Shown here one piece after another: positions 13,401 through 22,509 of a stretch of DNA of 64,000 nucleotides. The stretch lies in NCBI GenBank assembly GCA_037178975.1, contig JASJZH010000004.1, positions 11,160,001 to 11,224,000 of the forward strand, read 5' to 3'. This DNA comes from Oscheius tipulae (lineage: Eukaryota; Nematoda; Chromadorea; Rhabditida; Rhabditidae). Numbering within the stretch: the first letter of the stretch is position 1; every line of letters begins with the position of its first letter. The translations under genes and the position numbers were made by a program. Under the pieces are notes generated by a model that saw nothing but the letters and a program-made list of their open reading frames with translations, was not told the DNA's origin and searched no databases.

Positions 13401-14445
13401 AGAAGAGCCGGTATATTTCAGAGCTAGATATTCAATATACCCTGTTTAGGATCCACTAGAAGTCAAGAGAGCTCATCGCAGTATCAGTGAGTTAGCCGAT
13501 GTCGGTGCTTCTGCTGCTGAAACTGCTGTCGAGGTGGGTCTGTCAGCTTTTTTGTTCTGAAACCAAAGTTTTAGACAAGAAGATCAGCAAGGAAGCGAAC
13601 TCCTTCTCGGACAGAATCTGTACCAGAAAAGATGGTCCGAAGGGCTCTCTTTGGTAAAGAAGAGCCTAGGGAGTCTACTGAACAGTCGACATCTCGGGTA
13701 ACCAGGGTAAGAACACCGACAAGGAGGCCGAGTGAGGAAGCTGGACCTGAGCAGTCAGGGGGGAGGAAGAGTTCTCTTAGAAGGTAGTATTTTCCTCGAA
13801 ACTGCTCAAAAACTTGTGTCCAGAACTCGAACACCTTCAGTCAGTAATCCAGTCGAAGTTGAAGCTACCTTCACTGAAGACTCGGCTGAGCCTAAAAGCG
13901 CTGCTCGTAGTAGTCGGACTAGATCGGTATCGAGAACTGACCATGGTGAAGCTACGACTCCTACAAGGAGATCCAGAACTAGGACTCCCTCTAAAGCACA
14001 GGAAGGGACAGCGACTCCTACCCGAAGGTAATTTTAAGCTCCTGTTTGATTTGAACAAAAGTTTTAGGAGTACAAGAAACAAAACGCCAGTTCTTCCAGC
14101 AGCAACTGAGGGCGCGACGGAGCCAAAAAGCACCGGCCGTGTCAGTGAGCCAGTGACTGAGACAGAAGCTCCTCCAAGGAAGCGTGGTAGACCACCGAAG
14201 ACTGAGGGGACTTCTCTGGTAGCGCAGTTCAGAGTGCGTCAAGTCGGCCCTTACCGCAAACGCATATTTTAGGCAAACCTGGCTAAGCGGACTGCTCCAA
14301 GGAGAAACATTACAGCTGCTTCTACATCTGCAGAACCAATTCTGGAAGCTCCAGTGAACCGGCTCTTAAAGTGAAGAAGTCTCCTGGTCGTCCTCGCAAG
14401 AATCCAAACGACTACAGACATACTACAAATAAAGAGACGGATTAG
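7438..14445 (+). CDS. ELYS/MEL-28-like nucleoporin with C-terminal AT-hooks
   Basis: Large multi-exon gene. ELYS (MEL-28 in Caenorhabditis) binds chromatin and seeds nuclear pore assembly after mitosis. The ATG at 7438 opens M-L-A-A-A-Q-A-N-I-P-P. Exons to about 9.5 kb have beta-propeller-like sequence (NIVVVGTQFGHAYVFYLPE; DIMVDCSYITRFQFLADDPE). Exons from 9.6 to 11.6 kb are helical, as expected of the ELYS alpha-solenoid. From about 12.5 kb the protein is acidic and low-complexity, then Ser/Arg/Thr-rich with repeated SRTRTPS units and TPTRR. AT-hook cores follow: RKRGRPPK near 14175 and SPGRPRKNP just before the TAG at 14443. The layout propeller, helical, disordered, AT-hooks matches ELYS. 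Several introns hold GACAGA/TCTCTG tracts. The intron at about 12085-12508 is unusually long and may carry a worn tRNA-like repeat. Assignment rests on architecture; no alignment was run. Confidence 0.65.
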
Positions 14446-14822
14446 AGAGTCGAGTTGCCACTAGTATGAATTCATCTTACTAGTGACCTATTGACGTTTT
14501 TCCTTTCTATCGGTTTGTGACTTTAATATATTTTCACACCAACTCTGTTGATTCGCGTTTTGTGTTTGTTGCTTTCTCCAAATAAAATTACAATTTGTCA
14601 TGAATGGCAGACAAAATATCACCATAAGCTGCATCCTCCTAGCATTATCATAAAGCTACGAGAATTCTTCAGCTTCCAGCAGATGCGGGGGCAGTGGAGG
14701 TGGCGGAGTCTCAAAGATGTCTTGCAACGTGTCTCTTGTCTCGAAAGAGGACGAAAATGTAGCATTTGAAAGTCCAAAGGGACACCCAAACCCTTGTACA
14801 CTTTATTACAAATCAAATAAGA
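14446..14822. other. Convergent intergenic gap
   Basis: Lies between the ends of the ELYS-like gene (plus) and GT92 copy 2 (minus). It contains likely 3' UTRs. An AATAAA is visible near 14581. A minus-strand open stretch ending at 14656 (proline-rich end) is not supported as a gene. Confidence 0.5.
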
Positions 14823-17778
14823 CTACGGAATACATCCGTCTTCTATCACGAACCGCGGTCGCTTCGGATAGTGAATATTGATGACTGTGCCCCCTCTCGA
14901 AGAAGAGAAGTCTGCTCTAGCATTAGCACACGGAATTCCCGGGGTCTTCGGGAGCTGGAAATGTTCTTGACATGGCATACAGTATACTTTCAACGTACTC
15001 TACATCTATCGGGCCCTGGACACTTCATTAAGTCGTGCCTTCCCCCGTAGTGGTATCTGTAGAAGGTGTGATTAAAGCATGCTGTAATCAGATCCAGGTA
15101 GAAGAAGGTTTGTGGCAGTTTATTCCAAACTTCTCGGATCGGGGCTTTTTGTTTCATTCTGAACAGTATTTGAGACAGTGAGACGGAGGCAGTGAGACCA
15201 AAACCTTTCAAAGTCTTTCTGTAGCTCCTTGACCACTTCAGAGTTTATCAATGGTTTCGTACTTCCATCCTCCAGATAAGCCGGAACTTTGAGAGTCGCT
15301 TCCTGGTCTTCCAAATCCTGGATTAGAATTTGCATTGAAACACGATTTGATCTGACCTGATCCAGCACTTTTAGATGAGTTATAGCATTTCGAGTCTTCG
15401 GGACGTCAAATCTGAAAAAAATATGAGGGACTTTTGATAAATACCGTATCAGGCCTTCTGGAAGGACACTGGGCCAATGGATCCAAGTATGATTGAAGTA
15501 CTTGGGCTTGGTCACCATTTTTCCTGTCTCATTCTGAACAACCGTATTTTTTTTTGGAGCTTAGTTTACCACATTCTTGAAATACATGGAGGAAAACATT
15601 TTTGCGATTGAGAACTTGACAGGGTCGAAAGCTGAAAGATTTGTTTAGAGAAGAGAGGTATTTTTTTACTCGATTCAACATGAACGTTCTCCTTACTAAA
15701 ATGAAGAAAGGCAACAGTTTTCTTGGTCTGTAGAATAGGGGAGGAAGTTTCTGAAAAGGAAGAAATTGAAAAGGACAAATCAAAATAATTCTCCCCGGCC
15801 GGGAATTGAACCCGGGTCTCGCATGTGACAGACGCGGATACTCACCACTATACTACCGAGGACACACCGCTACAAATTTCCCTGTTTGACTCGATCTAAG
15901 TGGATTAGCTACTATCTGTATCTCTTTGTCTTCCTGTATCACTGTCTCTTTATTTTTAGATTCTACTCACTCTGAGCTTGAGTCGAAGAGTTTTGTAACA
16001 TTTCCATCTCATTCTTTTCCTTTTCCCTGTTCACTCTCAACTGTTCAATATTGAACAGCATTTCGAACTCTGCCGCATAATTGTCCGCCATCCGGGGGAT
16101 CAGCAAGTCATCCAGATCCATAAAGCTGATAAATTTAGCCGATTCCTTGTACTGGAGAAGACAGTCCGTCTGTGCTGATGCCTGTCCTCGGAACTCGATG
16201 TTTATATTCGGATTGTATTCGTAGATTGGAACGGTTGTCAGATTCAGACGGAGCCAGGGCTCCAGTTTTAGGTAGTCCTGAACAGAACTTTTCTGGCTAA
16301 AAAATGTCAACCTCTTTCTCATACTCCAGGAGAAGCTTGTAGACAGGATCCACCATACTTCTTACGTAGACATGCATAAAACTGCCGTATCTGAAAGAAC
16401 ATGGTTAGAAAAACTGATGGAACAAACCTCTTGTAGACATGAGCTGCCAGAAGAAGATACTGCCATTGTTCATTTCCGAATAAGGGAGATATGCAGGTGA
16501 CTACTTCTCTCTTCTGGTAGGAGACATTTTTGAAAGGAATCTGAATCAGGGCATGCCAGTTGATGATTTGGGATCGGAACTTTTTAGTATGTCTATCTGA
16601 CAGAATCATTTGATTTATGATTTTCTTTTCTTGAACCATTCACTAACAACCTATCAATTTTCTGTCAATCTCTAACTTACACATCTATGTCAGCCTACTT
16701 CTGTCAAAAGCTACCATTTTCAGACAAACACAAACATATAGCTGGGAAGGCTATGTCCCTCGAATTTTATGACTTTCTTCCCTTTCTTTTTGTCTCTTTC
16801 TTGTCAATTGGTAATCAAGAATGACTTTGACTTCAGTCTAGACAAAGCTTTTTGTCCCCTTTCTCAACCGCTACCCACTTGACACCTTAGTGTAAACGTT
16901 GCCCAAGGCTTTCCCTTCTCTTTCCCCCCCAAGGTCGGAAATCACGCCGACACGCGCGCAAACTGAGTCCATAAACGGTTTTCTCCGAGAGAAGAGAGAG
17001 GACAGGTGGTCACCTACCTGATAGTACTTTTCTCCCAAAATGATATTCAGAGACTTCAAATCCGGAAGCATTTGTACGGTGAGAAACATAGATATCCAGG
17101 GACAGATGTTATGAGGAGTGATTCTGGAACTTTTCTTTGTTTTAAATCCACGAAGTACCTTTCAAGAGGAGCATGTTTGACCACATTATCGTTGGAACTG
17201 ATCCCGAGAAGTTGCAATCCACCTATACGGTAGAGAGCGTCGTAGTGAGCAGTGAGGACCATGGCTATGGAGTTATTGCCCAGACTGAAAAGCGGCAAAG
17301 TCTTCTGTTCTCAGCCTTGTGTGAATGGTCCCTTACCTCCCAGAGGTTGGGTAAAAGTACGTCGAAACTATAGCTACGTCGTCTGGATCGGGTGGGAACT
17401 CATGTACAGAGCTGTTCTTCTCCAGTGGTAGTGGTTTCGGACTTGAATACCGAATAAGACAGAGAGAGTGACAAAGTGACAGAGGGACAGAGATAGATAC
17501 AGAGAGACAGAGTCAACAGCAATCGAGATTCAATTTTTTTTGACTAATCTCTTACCTCTCCGATGTAGGGTAGTAATACGTCGAAACAATAGAAATGTCA
17601 TCAGGCTCCGGAGTGAAAATCGTAGCTTGGTTGATAGCAGCTAGGGTGACTTCTACTGTCCTTCTGTACCAAAAAACAATTAACTTTTCAAGTATCCTTA
17701 CCCAAAAAGCAGGCTCAAAAGACCCAAACTAATGCCTAGTAAAATTGGAGGAATAAACTTGAGGATTGTCTTTGACAT
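14823..17778 (-). CDS. GT92 (DUF23) family glycosyltransferase, type II membrane protein, copy 2
   Basis: Paralogue of the gene at 2.7-6.2 kb. The start at 17778 encodes M-S-K-T-I-L-K-F then a hydrophobic anchor (IPPILLGISLGLLSLLFG). A duplicated exon pair follows (see separate entry), joining to SLGNNSIAMVLTAHYDALYR. The family core is AQTDCLLQYKESAKFISFMD continuing DLDDLLIP. Later exons carry YFNHTWIHWPSVLPEGLIRY and REVWNKLPQTFFYLDLITAC. The last exon ends FVIEDGCIP and a stop at 14823. A tRNA-Asp gene lies in an intron on the same strand. Predicted lumenal catalytic domain in the secretory pathway; substrate unknown. Some mid-gene exon borders are approximate. Confidence 0.85.
15791..15862 (-). 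tRNA. tRNA-Asp (anticodon GTC)
   Basis: The reverse strand reads TCCTCGG...CCGGGGA with a seven-base-pair acceptor stem (one T-G pair). It has a D-arm with the A-box motif TAGTATAGTGGTGAGTA, anticodon loop CTGTCAC (GTC), and a T-arm with GGGTTCAATTCCC (B-box). It closely resembles canonical eukaryotic tRNA-Asp. It sits inside an intron of GT92 copy 2 on the same strand and ends with discriminator G. Confidence 0.95.
17337..17663 (-). repeat. Duplicated in-frame exon pair in GT92 copy 2
   Basis: Exon A (17556-17663, 108 nt) ends with TPEPDDISIVSTYYYPTSE. Exon B (17337-17441, 105 nt) ends with PPDPDDVAIVSTYFYPTSG. Both have the same splice phase and both end AG|GTAAG. Either can join to the next exon (SLGNNSIAM), and A can also splice into B. 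The intron between them is a GACAGA tract. Tandem exon duplication is seen directly; alternative or mutually exclusive use is inference. Confidence 0.8.
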
Positions 17779-18095
17779 ATATGCAGACTACAAGAATAAG
17801 CGATTACTAAGGAGATAGAAAGCGGAGATATGGTCATTGTTTCCGGCTTACTCTGCTACGCAGCATTGTTTGTACTCCCAGTTTCATTCCAGAAATGTGA
17901 ACCAATCAGATCTGGGAATCTTGCCAATGATCTTTTTCCGCCAAAAGTTCTTGAAACCGTTAGAAGCTTTACAGCGCCCGTATTTCCTGTTCGGCGCCTT
18001 TTTCGAACCTTGCACGCTTGGCGCGTAATGTTCAGCCTTACAACGAACTGCTTGGGGGCAGGTATCGAAAACAAGAAAAACGCTGCCACCGACTG
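17779..18095. other. Divergent intergenic gap up to the palindrome border
   Basis: Separates the GT92 copy 2 start from the left edge of the palindrome. It is unique to the left side and supplies the distal promoter of the left collagen copy. No gene seen. Confidence 0.5.
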
Positions 18096-18106
18096 GCTAT
18101 AAAAGG
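18096..18106 (+). promoter_or_regulatory. TATA box of left collagen; also outer palindrome border
   Basis: GCTATAAAAGG with TATAAA starting 42 bases before the ATG at 18140. The same motif is the last shared sequence in the right arm (43607-43617). Near-identical boxes precede the spacer collagen (31735-31745, also 42 bases), both astacins and the collagen at 63.9 kb. Confidence 0.8.
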
Positions 18107-18139
18107 GAGCCAAATGGCAGAGATAGTCAGCGCCCAGCA

Positions 18140-19131
18140 ATGGACCTCGAGCAACGTATTAAGGTACTATTTTCTTTCTCTCTCCTTCTATCTCCCTCTT
18201 TCTCAGGCTTATCGCTTTGTGGCCTACTCGGCCGTCACTTTCTCGGTCGTGGCCGTCCTCTCGGTCTGCGTCACCCTCCCGATGGTGTACAACTACGTCC
18301 ACCAGGTCAAGAGGACCATGCACAACGAGATCAACTACTGCCGTGGATCCGCCAAAGACATCTGGACTGAGGTCAACACTCTGAAGAACATCCCCGCCGG
18401 AAACAGAACTGCCCGTCAGGCTGGATACGGAGACAGCGGTGTCTCTGGAGGACAGGCTGCTGCTGGAGGCTGTGATGCCTGCTGTCTGCCTGGAGCTGCT
18501 GGACCCGCTGGTACTCCTGGAAAGCCTGGACGCCCCGGAAAGCCCGGAGCTCCTGGACTCCCCGGAAACCCTGGCAAGCCTCCTCAGCAGCCTTGCGAGC
18601 CTGTCACTCCCCCACCATGCAAGCCTTGCCCCGCTGGACCTGCCGGACCTCCTGGACCTCCCGGACCCGCTGGAGATGCTGGAAGCGATGGACAGCCCGG
18701 AGGACCCGGAAACGATGGAGCCCCTGGCCAGCCCGGACCCAAGGGACCTTCTGGACCCGCTGGAAACCCTGGAGCTCCTGGAGCCCCCGGAAACCCTGGA
18801 CAGGATGCTCCTTCCGAGCCCATCCTCCCTGGAGAGCCTGGACCCGCCGGACCGGCTGGACCCCAAGGACCTCCCGGACAGCCCGGACAGCCCGGATCCG
18901 ATGGACAACCCGGTATGTATCAATCTTTCAACCCAAGAACAAAAGAACAATTTTTCAGGTGCTCCTGGACCCAAGGGACCCAACGGACCCGACGGACAGC
19001 CCGGAAACGACGGAAATCCCGGAGCTCCCGGACAGGCTGGAGAGGCTGGAGGAGCCGGAGAGAAGGGTATCTGCCCCAAGTACTGCGCCATCGACGGAGG
19101 AGTCTTCTTCGAGGACGGAACTCGCCGTTAA
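18140..19131 (+). CDS. Cuticle collagen, left-arm copy
   Basis: Secreted or membrane-processed structural protein of the exoskeleton, about 300 aa in three exons (18140-18163, 18207-18912, 18959-19131). The ATG at 18140 gives MDLEQRIK, matching the paralogue at 63916. Then comes the N-terminal domain [20 protein letters not shown] with a hydrophobic segment, and a furin-like site and homology box in [10 protein letters not shown]. Gly-X-Y blocks are separated by cysteine clusters CDACC and [12 protein letters not shown], with a C-terminal cluster CPKYC and tail FFEDGTRR. This is the standard nematode cuticle collagen layout. An upstream ATG at 18114 is too close to the TATA box and is not preferred. 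Identical coding copy in the right arm; distal promoter differs. Confidence 0.95.
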
Positions 19132-19454
19132 GCTCATTCTGCTTTTCGGAATTCTCTCTTGCAAATAAAAATTTGCTTCAACTTTGTTATAAATCGGACA
19201 AACTGACAGAGACCGTTCTTTATACGGCTCGGACTCACTTCTCAACTCTTCGGTCTATCTGTTTTCTTTATGGTGAACCATTGACACTGAATTGGATTAG
19301 GCTCAAAGCCTTTTGGTTCTACTAGAAGCAGTTCAGTTATTGGCGCTTCCTATCGTTTTTCTCGCTTTGAACCTGCTCAAGCAACGCGAAGAAAGGTATA
19401 CTAATCGCGAGGGAATCATCCTTACTATCAAATCAATCGACGCCTCACTTCAAG
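19132..19454. other. Intergenic gap after left collagen
   Basis: Contains a poly(A) signal AATAAA near 19165 that would serve the collagen. No other gene seen. Mirrored at 42259-42581. Confidence 0.5.
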
Positions 19455-20093
19455 ATGTCTTCTTCCGCTTACAACAAGGCCAACTCTGACTTTGGATCCA
19501 CCAAGATTCACTGTGAATGCGGCAAAGCTGTTTGTGCCTTGGGAACAGTCTCCTTTGACACGAAACCGGAAAAAACACTGTAGGCTCACTCCTCCAACCG
19601 TCTCCTGTCTCCGTCCCACTTCTATTTTCTGTTAAGACCGATCTCATTTCCAGGACAACTTCCACAATACGATCTTCGATTGTGTCAAGGTTTGCTGCAC
19701 TTTTGGTAATAATGTGTCAATGTTCGATAAAGAAGTTATGGAGACGGAAGACAGCACATCATGGTGGCCGACAGACTTCCCTGACAGTACTTTCGAAGAA
19801 GTTCCGGAGACCAGTACCTCGACTTTCTTCCCCGATGTCTCTTTCTGCAAAAATTGCAAGAAGCCCGACTGTTCTTTCCGAATCTTGAACACCAAATGCG
19901 ATACCTGCGGTCTTGCCAACTGCACCAGGGGAATAGCCTCTTTTGACACGGAAGAGGACAAAGTAAGTCTAGTTTTCTTTTACTCTGTCTCTCTGTTTAT
20001 CTCAGCCTCTTCGGTTAAGATTTGTCCGTTCAGGACAACTTTCACAAGATCATCTTCAATTGTCTCAAGGTCGGATGCACATTTGGTTGTTAG
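19455..20093 (+). CDS. Cysteine-rich two-module protein of unknown function, left-arm copy
   Basis: I do not recognise the family. Two related modules are visible: HCECGKAVCALGTVSFDT followed after an intron by DNFHNTIFDCVKVCCTFG, then CDTCGLANCTRGIASFDT followed by DNFHKIIFNCLKVGCTFG and the stop at 20091-20093. Between them lie an acidic Ser/Thr/Trp stretch and CKNCKKPDC. The CxxC pairs suggest metal binding (inference). No signal peptide is evident after MSSSAYNK. The first donor site is out of phase by one base next to a run of six A at 19570-19575. An extra A would restore phase, so this may be a true defect, a different splice or a sequence error. Identical in the right arm. Confidence 0.55.
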
Positions 20094-20132
20094 TGGCAAT
20101 CTGTAAGCATCCTTTCCCGACTTTCACATTGT

Positions 20133-21090
20133 TCAAACCTCTGTCTTATTGGCTGTACCGGGTAATTCAGCCGGATTTCCAGCGGCACCTCCGCAGCTTT
20201 TTGATCCTGTACCAAGAGTTGTTCCCACGACCTCGTCACCGTTAGAGTAAATATAGTGACGGAACTGTCCTTCGTATCCCACAGTAGTAGTATTGTTAAT
20301 GTCGGCATAGAAATTACTGGCGCAGTTCAGTTCAACAGCCGCGTTGCTGCAGACACCAAATAAGGTGTATATGCCTGATGTGCACAACTTGGCTCCTTTG
20401 TTGGCTCCGGCGACAGAGACATAAGTGTGAATATTGCTGGTGAGAGGGCTTCCAAGATTGAACAAAGTTTCGACACAATTTCCTCCAAGGATAGCTTTGC
20501 GGGCGATAGGCGATCCCATGGAATAGGCGACGACATCGATTGAAGAATTGTAATAACCGATCACATCACAGATCGCATCCAGCGAATCTAAAACTCTTTA
20601 AACAAAGAAACGGAGAGACAGAGAGGCAGAGAGACAGAGACAAAGAGAGATAGAGACAGCTCTTAACAGTACTTCTAACCTGCTTCACATTCTGGCAGCT
20701 GAGATTATCGTTAAGGAAAGCACTGCTGTTGAGTCCACCGTTTCCACCTCCGTAGGTCGTAGCCAAGACATGATTAGCGTCCCATCCGGAAGCATTGAAG
20801 GTGGCTCTGTTTCCTCCATACTGTCCAGCATCATTGGCATGTCCGTTGACAATTACAACAGGACGACGACTAAAACAGGAAGTTCTAAGGTTCGAAAAGG
20901 TTTGTTTTTACGTCAGAGGTCCCACTCCACCACCAAAGCTTCCAGTCCCACCATTGTTGGTCAAATCTATGCGGTTGAGGCTCACGGCTACGGAACTGCC
21001 CATATTGGCTGTTATCCAGTCAAGGAACGGCTGTTCCAGAGAGGCCGAAGCTGCGCAGATGGACAGGAGAAGGGAGAGAAGTCGGAACAT
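20133..21090 (-). CDS. Secreted class-2 lipase (Lipase_2/EstA-like), left-arm copy
   Basis: Alpha/beta-hydrolase predicted to cleave acyl esters outside the cell. The start at 21090 gives a signal peptide (MFRLLSLLLSICAASAS). The beta3/oxyanion region reads RRPVVIVNGHANDAGQYGG. The nucleophile elbow is IDVVAYSMGSPIARKAILGG, an A-Y-S-M-G form of GxSxG that also occurs in bacterial-type class-2 lipases. Downstream, GDEVVG gives a plausible catalytic Asp region. The protein ends GTANKTEV. One intron is made mostly of TCTCTG/GACAGA repeat; its donor is probably the GTACTG after VKQVR, which restores frame. TATATAAA lies about 39 bases before the ATG. Convergent with the cysteine-rich gene 40 bases away. 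Confidence 0.8.
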
Positions 21091-21317
21091 TGTGTGGAAT
21101 GGTTTGGACAGAACCAGGGTAAGTTTATATACGAGCAAGACCAAACGTTTTTCGTTCCCCGAAAGAAAACTACTTCATTATTCATTCTTCCAGAGGGATG
21201 ATCCAAACGACGACCGGTAAGTTTAAACTGTAGACTGAACACTTCCGGGAAATGAGGAAGTGGAATTTCAATAAGACAGAGAGACAGTGACGGTTAAAAT
21301 AGTTTACTTCTTAGTGT
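21091..21317. other. Gap between lipase start and isochorismatase end (left arm)
   Basis: Short noncoding stretch with the lipase TATA box on the minus strand and a short GACAGA tract near 21275. Mirrored at 40396-40622. Confidence 0.5.
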
Positions 21318-21996
21318 CTATCTTACGAGGCCAACATCCGGTACGGGCACTGAGACAAGATTCAGAATTTCTTGAAATTGTGGATGATCGCTAAATATGT
21401 CAGCTTTATGGCCCTTCGACACTGTTTACCTTCCACCTAGAATACCAAAAAGAATACTCTCGGATGTCGTTAGAATAGCACCAGCCTGCTCCATTTGTTT
21501 GAAACCGAATTTCCTGCAAACGAAAAGGTTAGAGCAGACAGCACTTGCCTATCCAACAGAGATCGACTAGAGACGGCATCACCACCACATGAACGTTCAA
21601 GTTCTTTTCCAAAAGATCCAAAGCTGTCAATAGTACGCAGACGTGAGCTTCCACACCAACAAGAACAACATTTTTCACGTCTTTCAGCTGCTTTTCGAGG
21701 GAATGAATGCACATTGAAAACTGAGAAATATAGGGGGTTCAGCAAAAAGTTACCTTAGTTTTCTCAAAAACTGGGATGTCCGAATTCATCTGTAATTCCG
21801 GAACTGTATTTCCAGAAGCGTCAGGAAAGTGCTCTGTCCCTATTATTTTCATGTCCAGAAGACGAGCAGCATCAATCATTCGTTTACTGACAGCTACAAT
21901 CTCCGAAAAGTATTGGATTGAGGATCTGTTCGATTCCTGTAGGTCACAGACCAGAAGGGCAGTGTCTGTAGGAGATGGTCGACTGAAAGAGGGCAT
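21318..21996 (-). pseudogene. Isochorismatase-family hydrolase, left-arm copy, frameshifted
   Basis: Same gene as 39716-40395 but with one base missing between 21580 and 21581. The intact copy reads HVVVDAVSSRSLLDR there; this copy shifts to HVVVMPSLVD and soon stops. The N-terminal part PSPTDTALLVCDLQES (with the conserved Asp) and the cysteine region VVLVGVEAHVCVLLTALDLL are intact. The lesion removes the C-terminal helix-strand region, so the product is probably inactive unless this is a sequencing error. It is the only net indel detected between the arms. Confidence 0.8.
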
Positions 21997-22128
21997 CTGG
22001 AACTGTGACTGTTATGAATTTTGAGAGACAGAGTAACAGTAAAACAGAGAGACAGAGATATAGCAAGAGAAGGAGACACAGAGACCCCAAAACATTCCTC
22101 AAAATTTTTCAAAAGCGTTTTTTTCAAA

Positions 22129-22372
22129 CCAAAAAGGCGTTTCGCATTAGAAAATTTGAGCTGCCGCCGCAGGGTAAACATGTTTATCCCAAAGAGAGGG
22201 ACACAGAGAGACACAGACACAGAGACAGACAGAAAGACAAGAAGACAGAAAGACAGAGAGAGAGAGAGACTCCAAAACTTACCTCAAAATTGCGTTTAAT
22301 TAACCCAAAAAGGCGTTTTGAATGAGAAAATTTGAGCTGCGACCGTAGGGTAAACATGTTTATCCCAAAGTG
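22129..22372. repeat. Tandem duplicated block around a GACAGA tract (left arm)
   Basis: Two copies of about 65 bases, 22129-22195 and 22307-22372, sharing TTTGAGCTGC and GGGTAAACATGTTTATCCCA. They are separated by a GACAGA-type tract at 22196-22270. The shared core TAAACATGTTTA is itself palindromic. It lies between the isochorismatase and astacin-2 genes and is mirrored at 39340-39583. Confidence 0.8.
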
Positions 22373-22509
22373 CGTATGCTCTCACTCTCTCGCGTCCTCC
22401 GACTCGTCAACAAACACTTTCCAATACATTTTATTTTGCTCCCAAAATACGATTGGATGAAAATATCTAGGTAATATCTACAGTGTTCAGCCGTACTCGA
22501 TTGGAGAGA

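Noticed and set aside
18159-19091. 310-codon minus-strand ORF over the left collagen, with a mirrored ORF at 42622-43554
   Set aside because: Antisense shadow of Gly-X-Y repeats; no gene-like composition, and the sense collagen is unmistakable.
18439-19131. Long Leu/Pro/Asp-rich alternate-frame ORF in the collagen
   Set aside because: Out-of-frame reading of the same repeats; frame phase with exon 1 supports the collagen.
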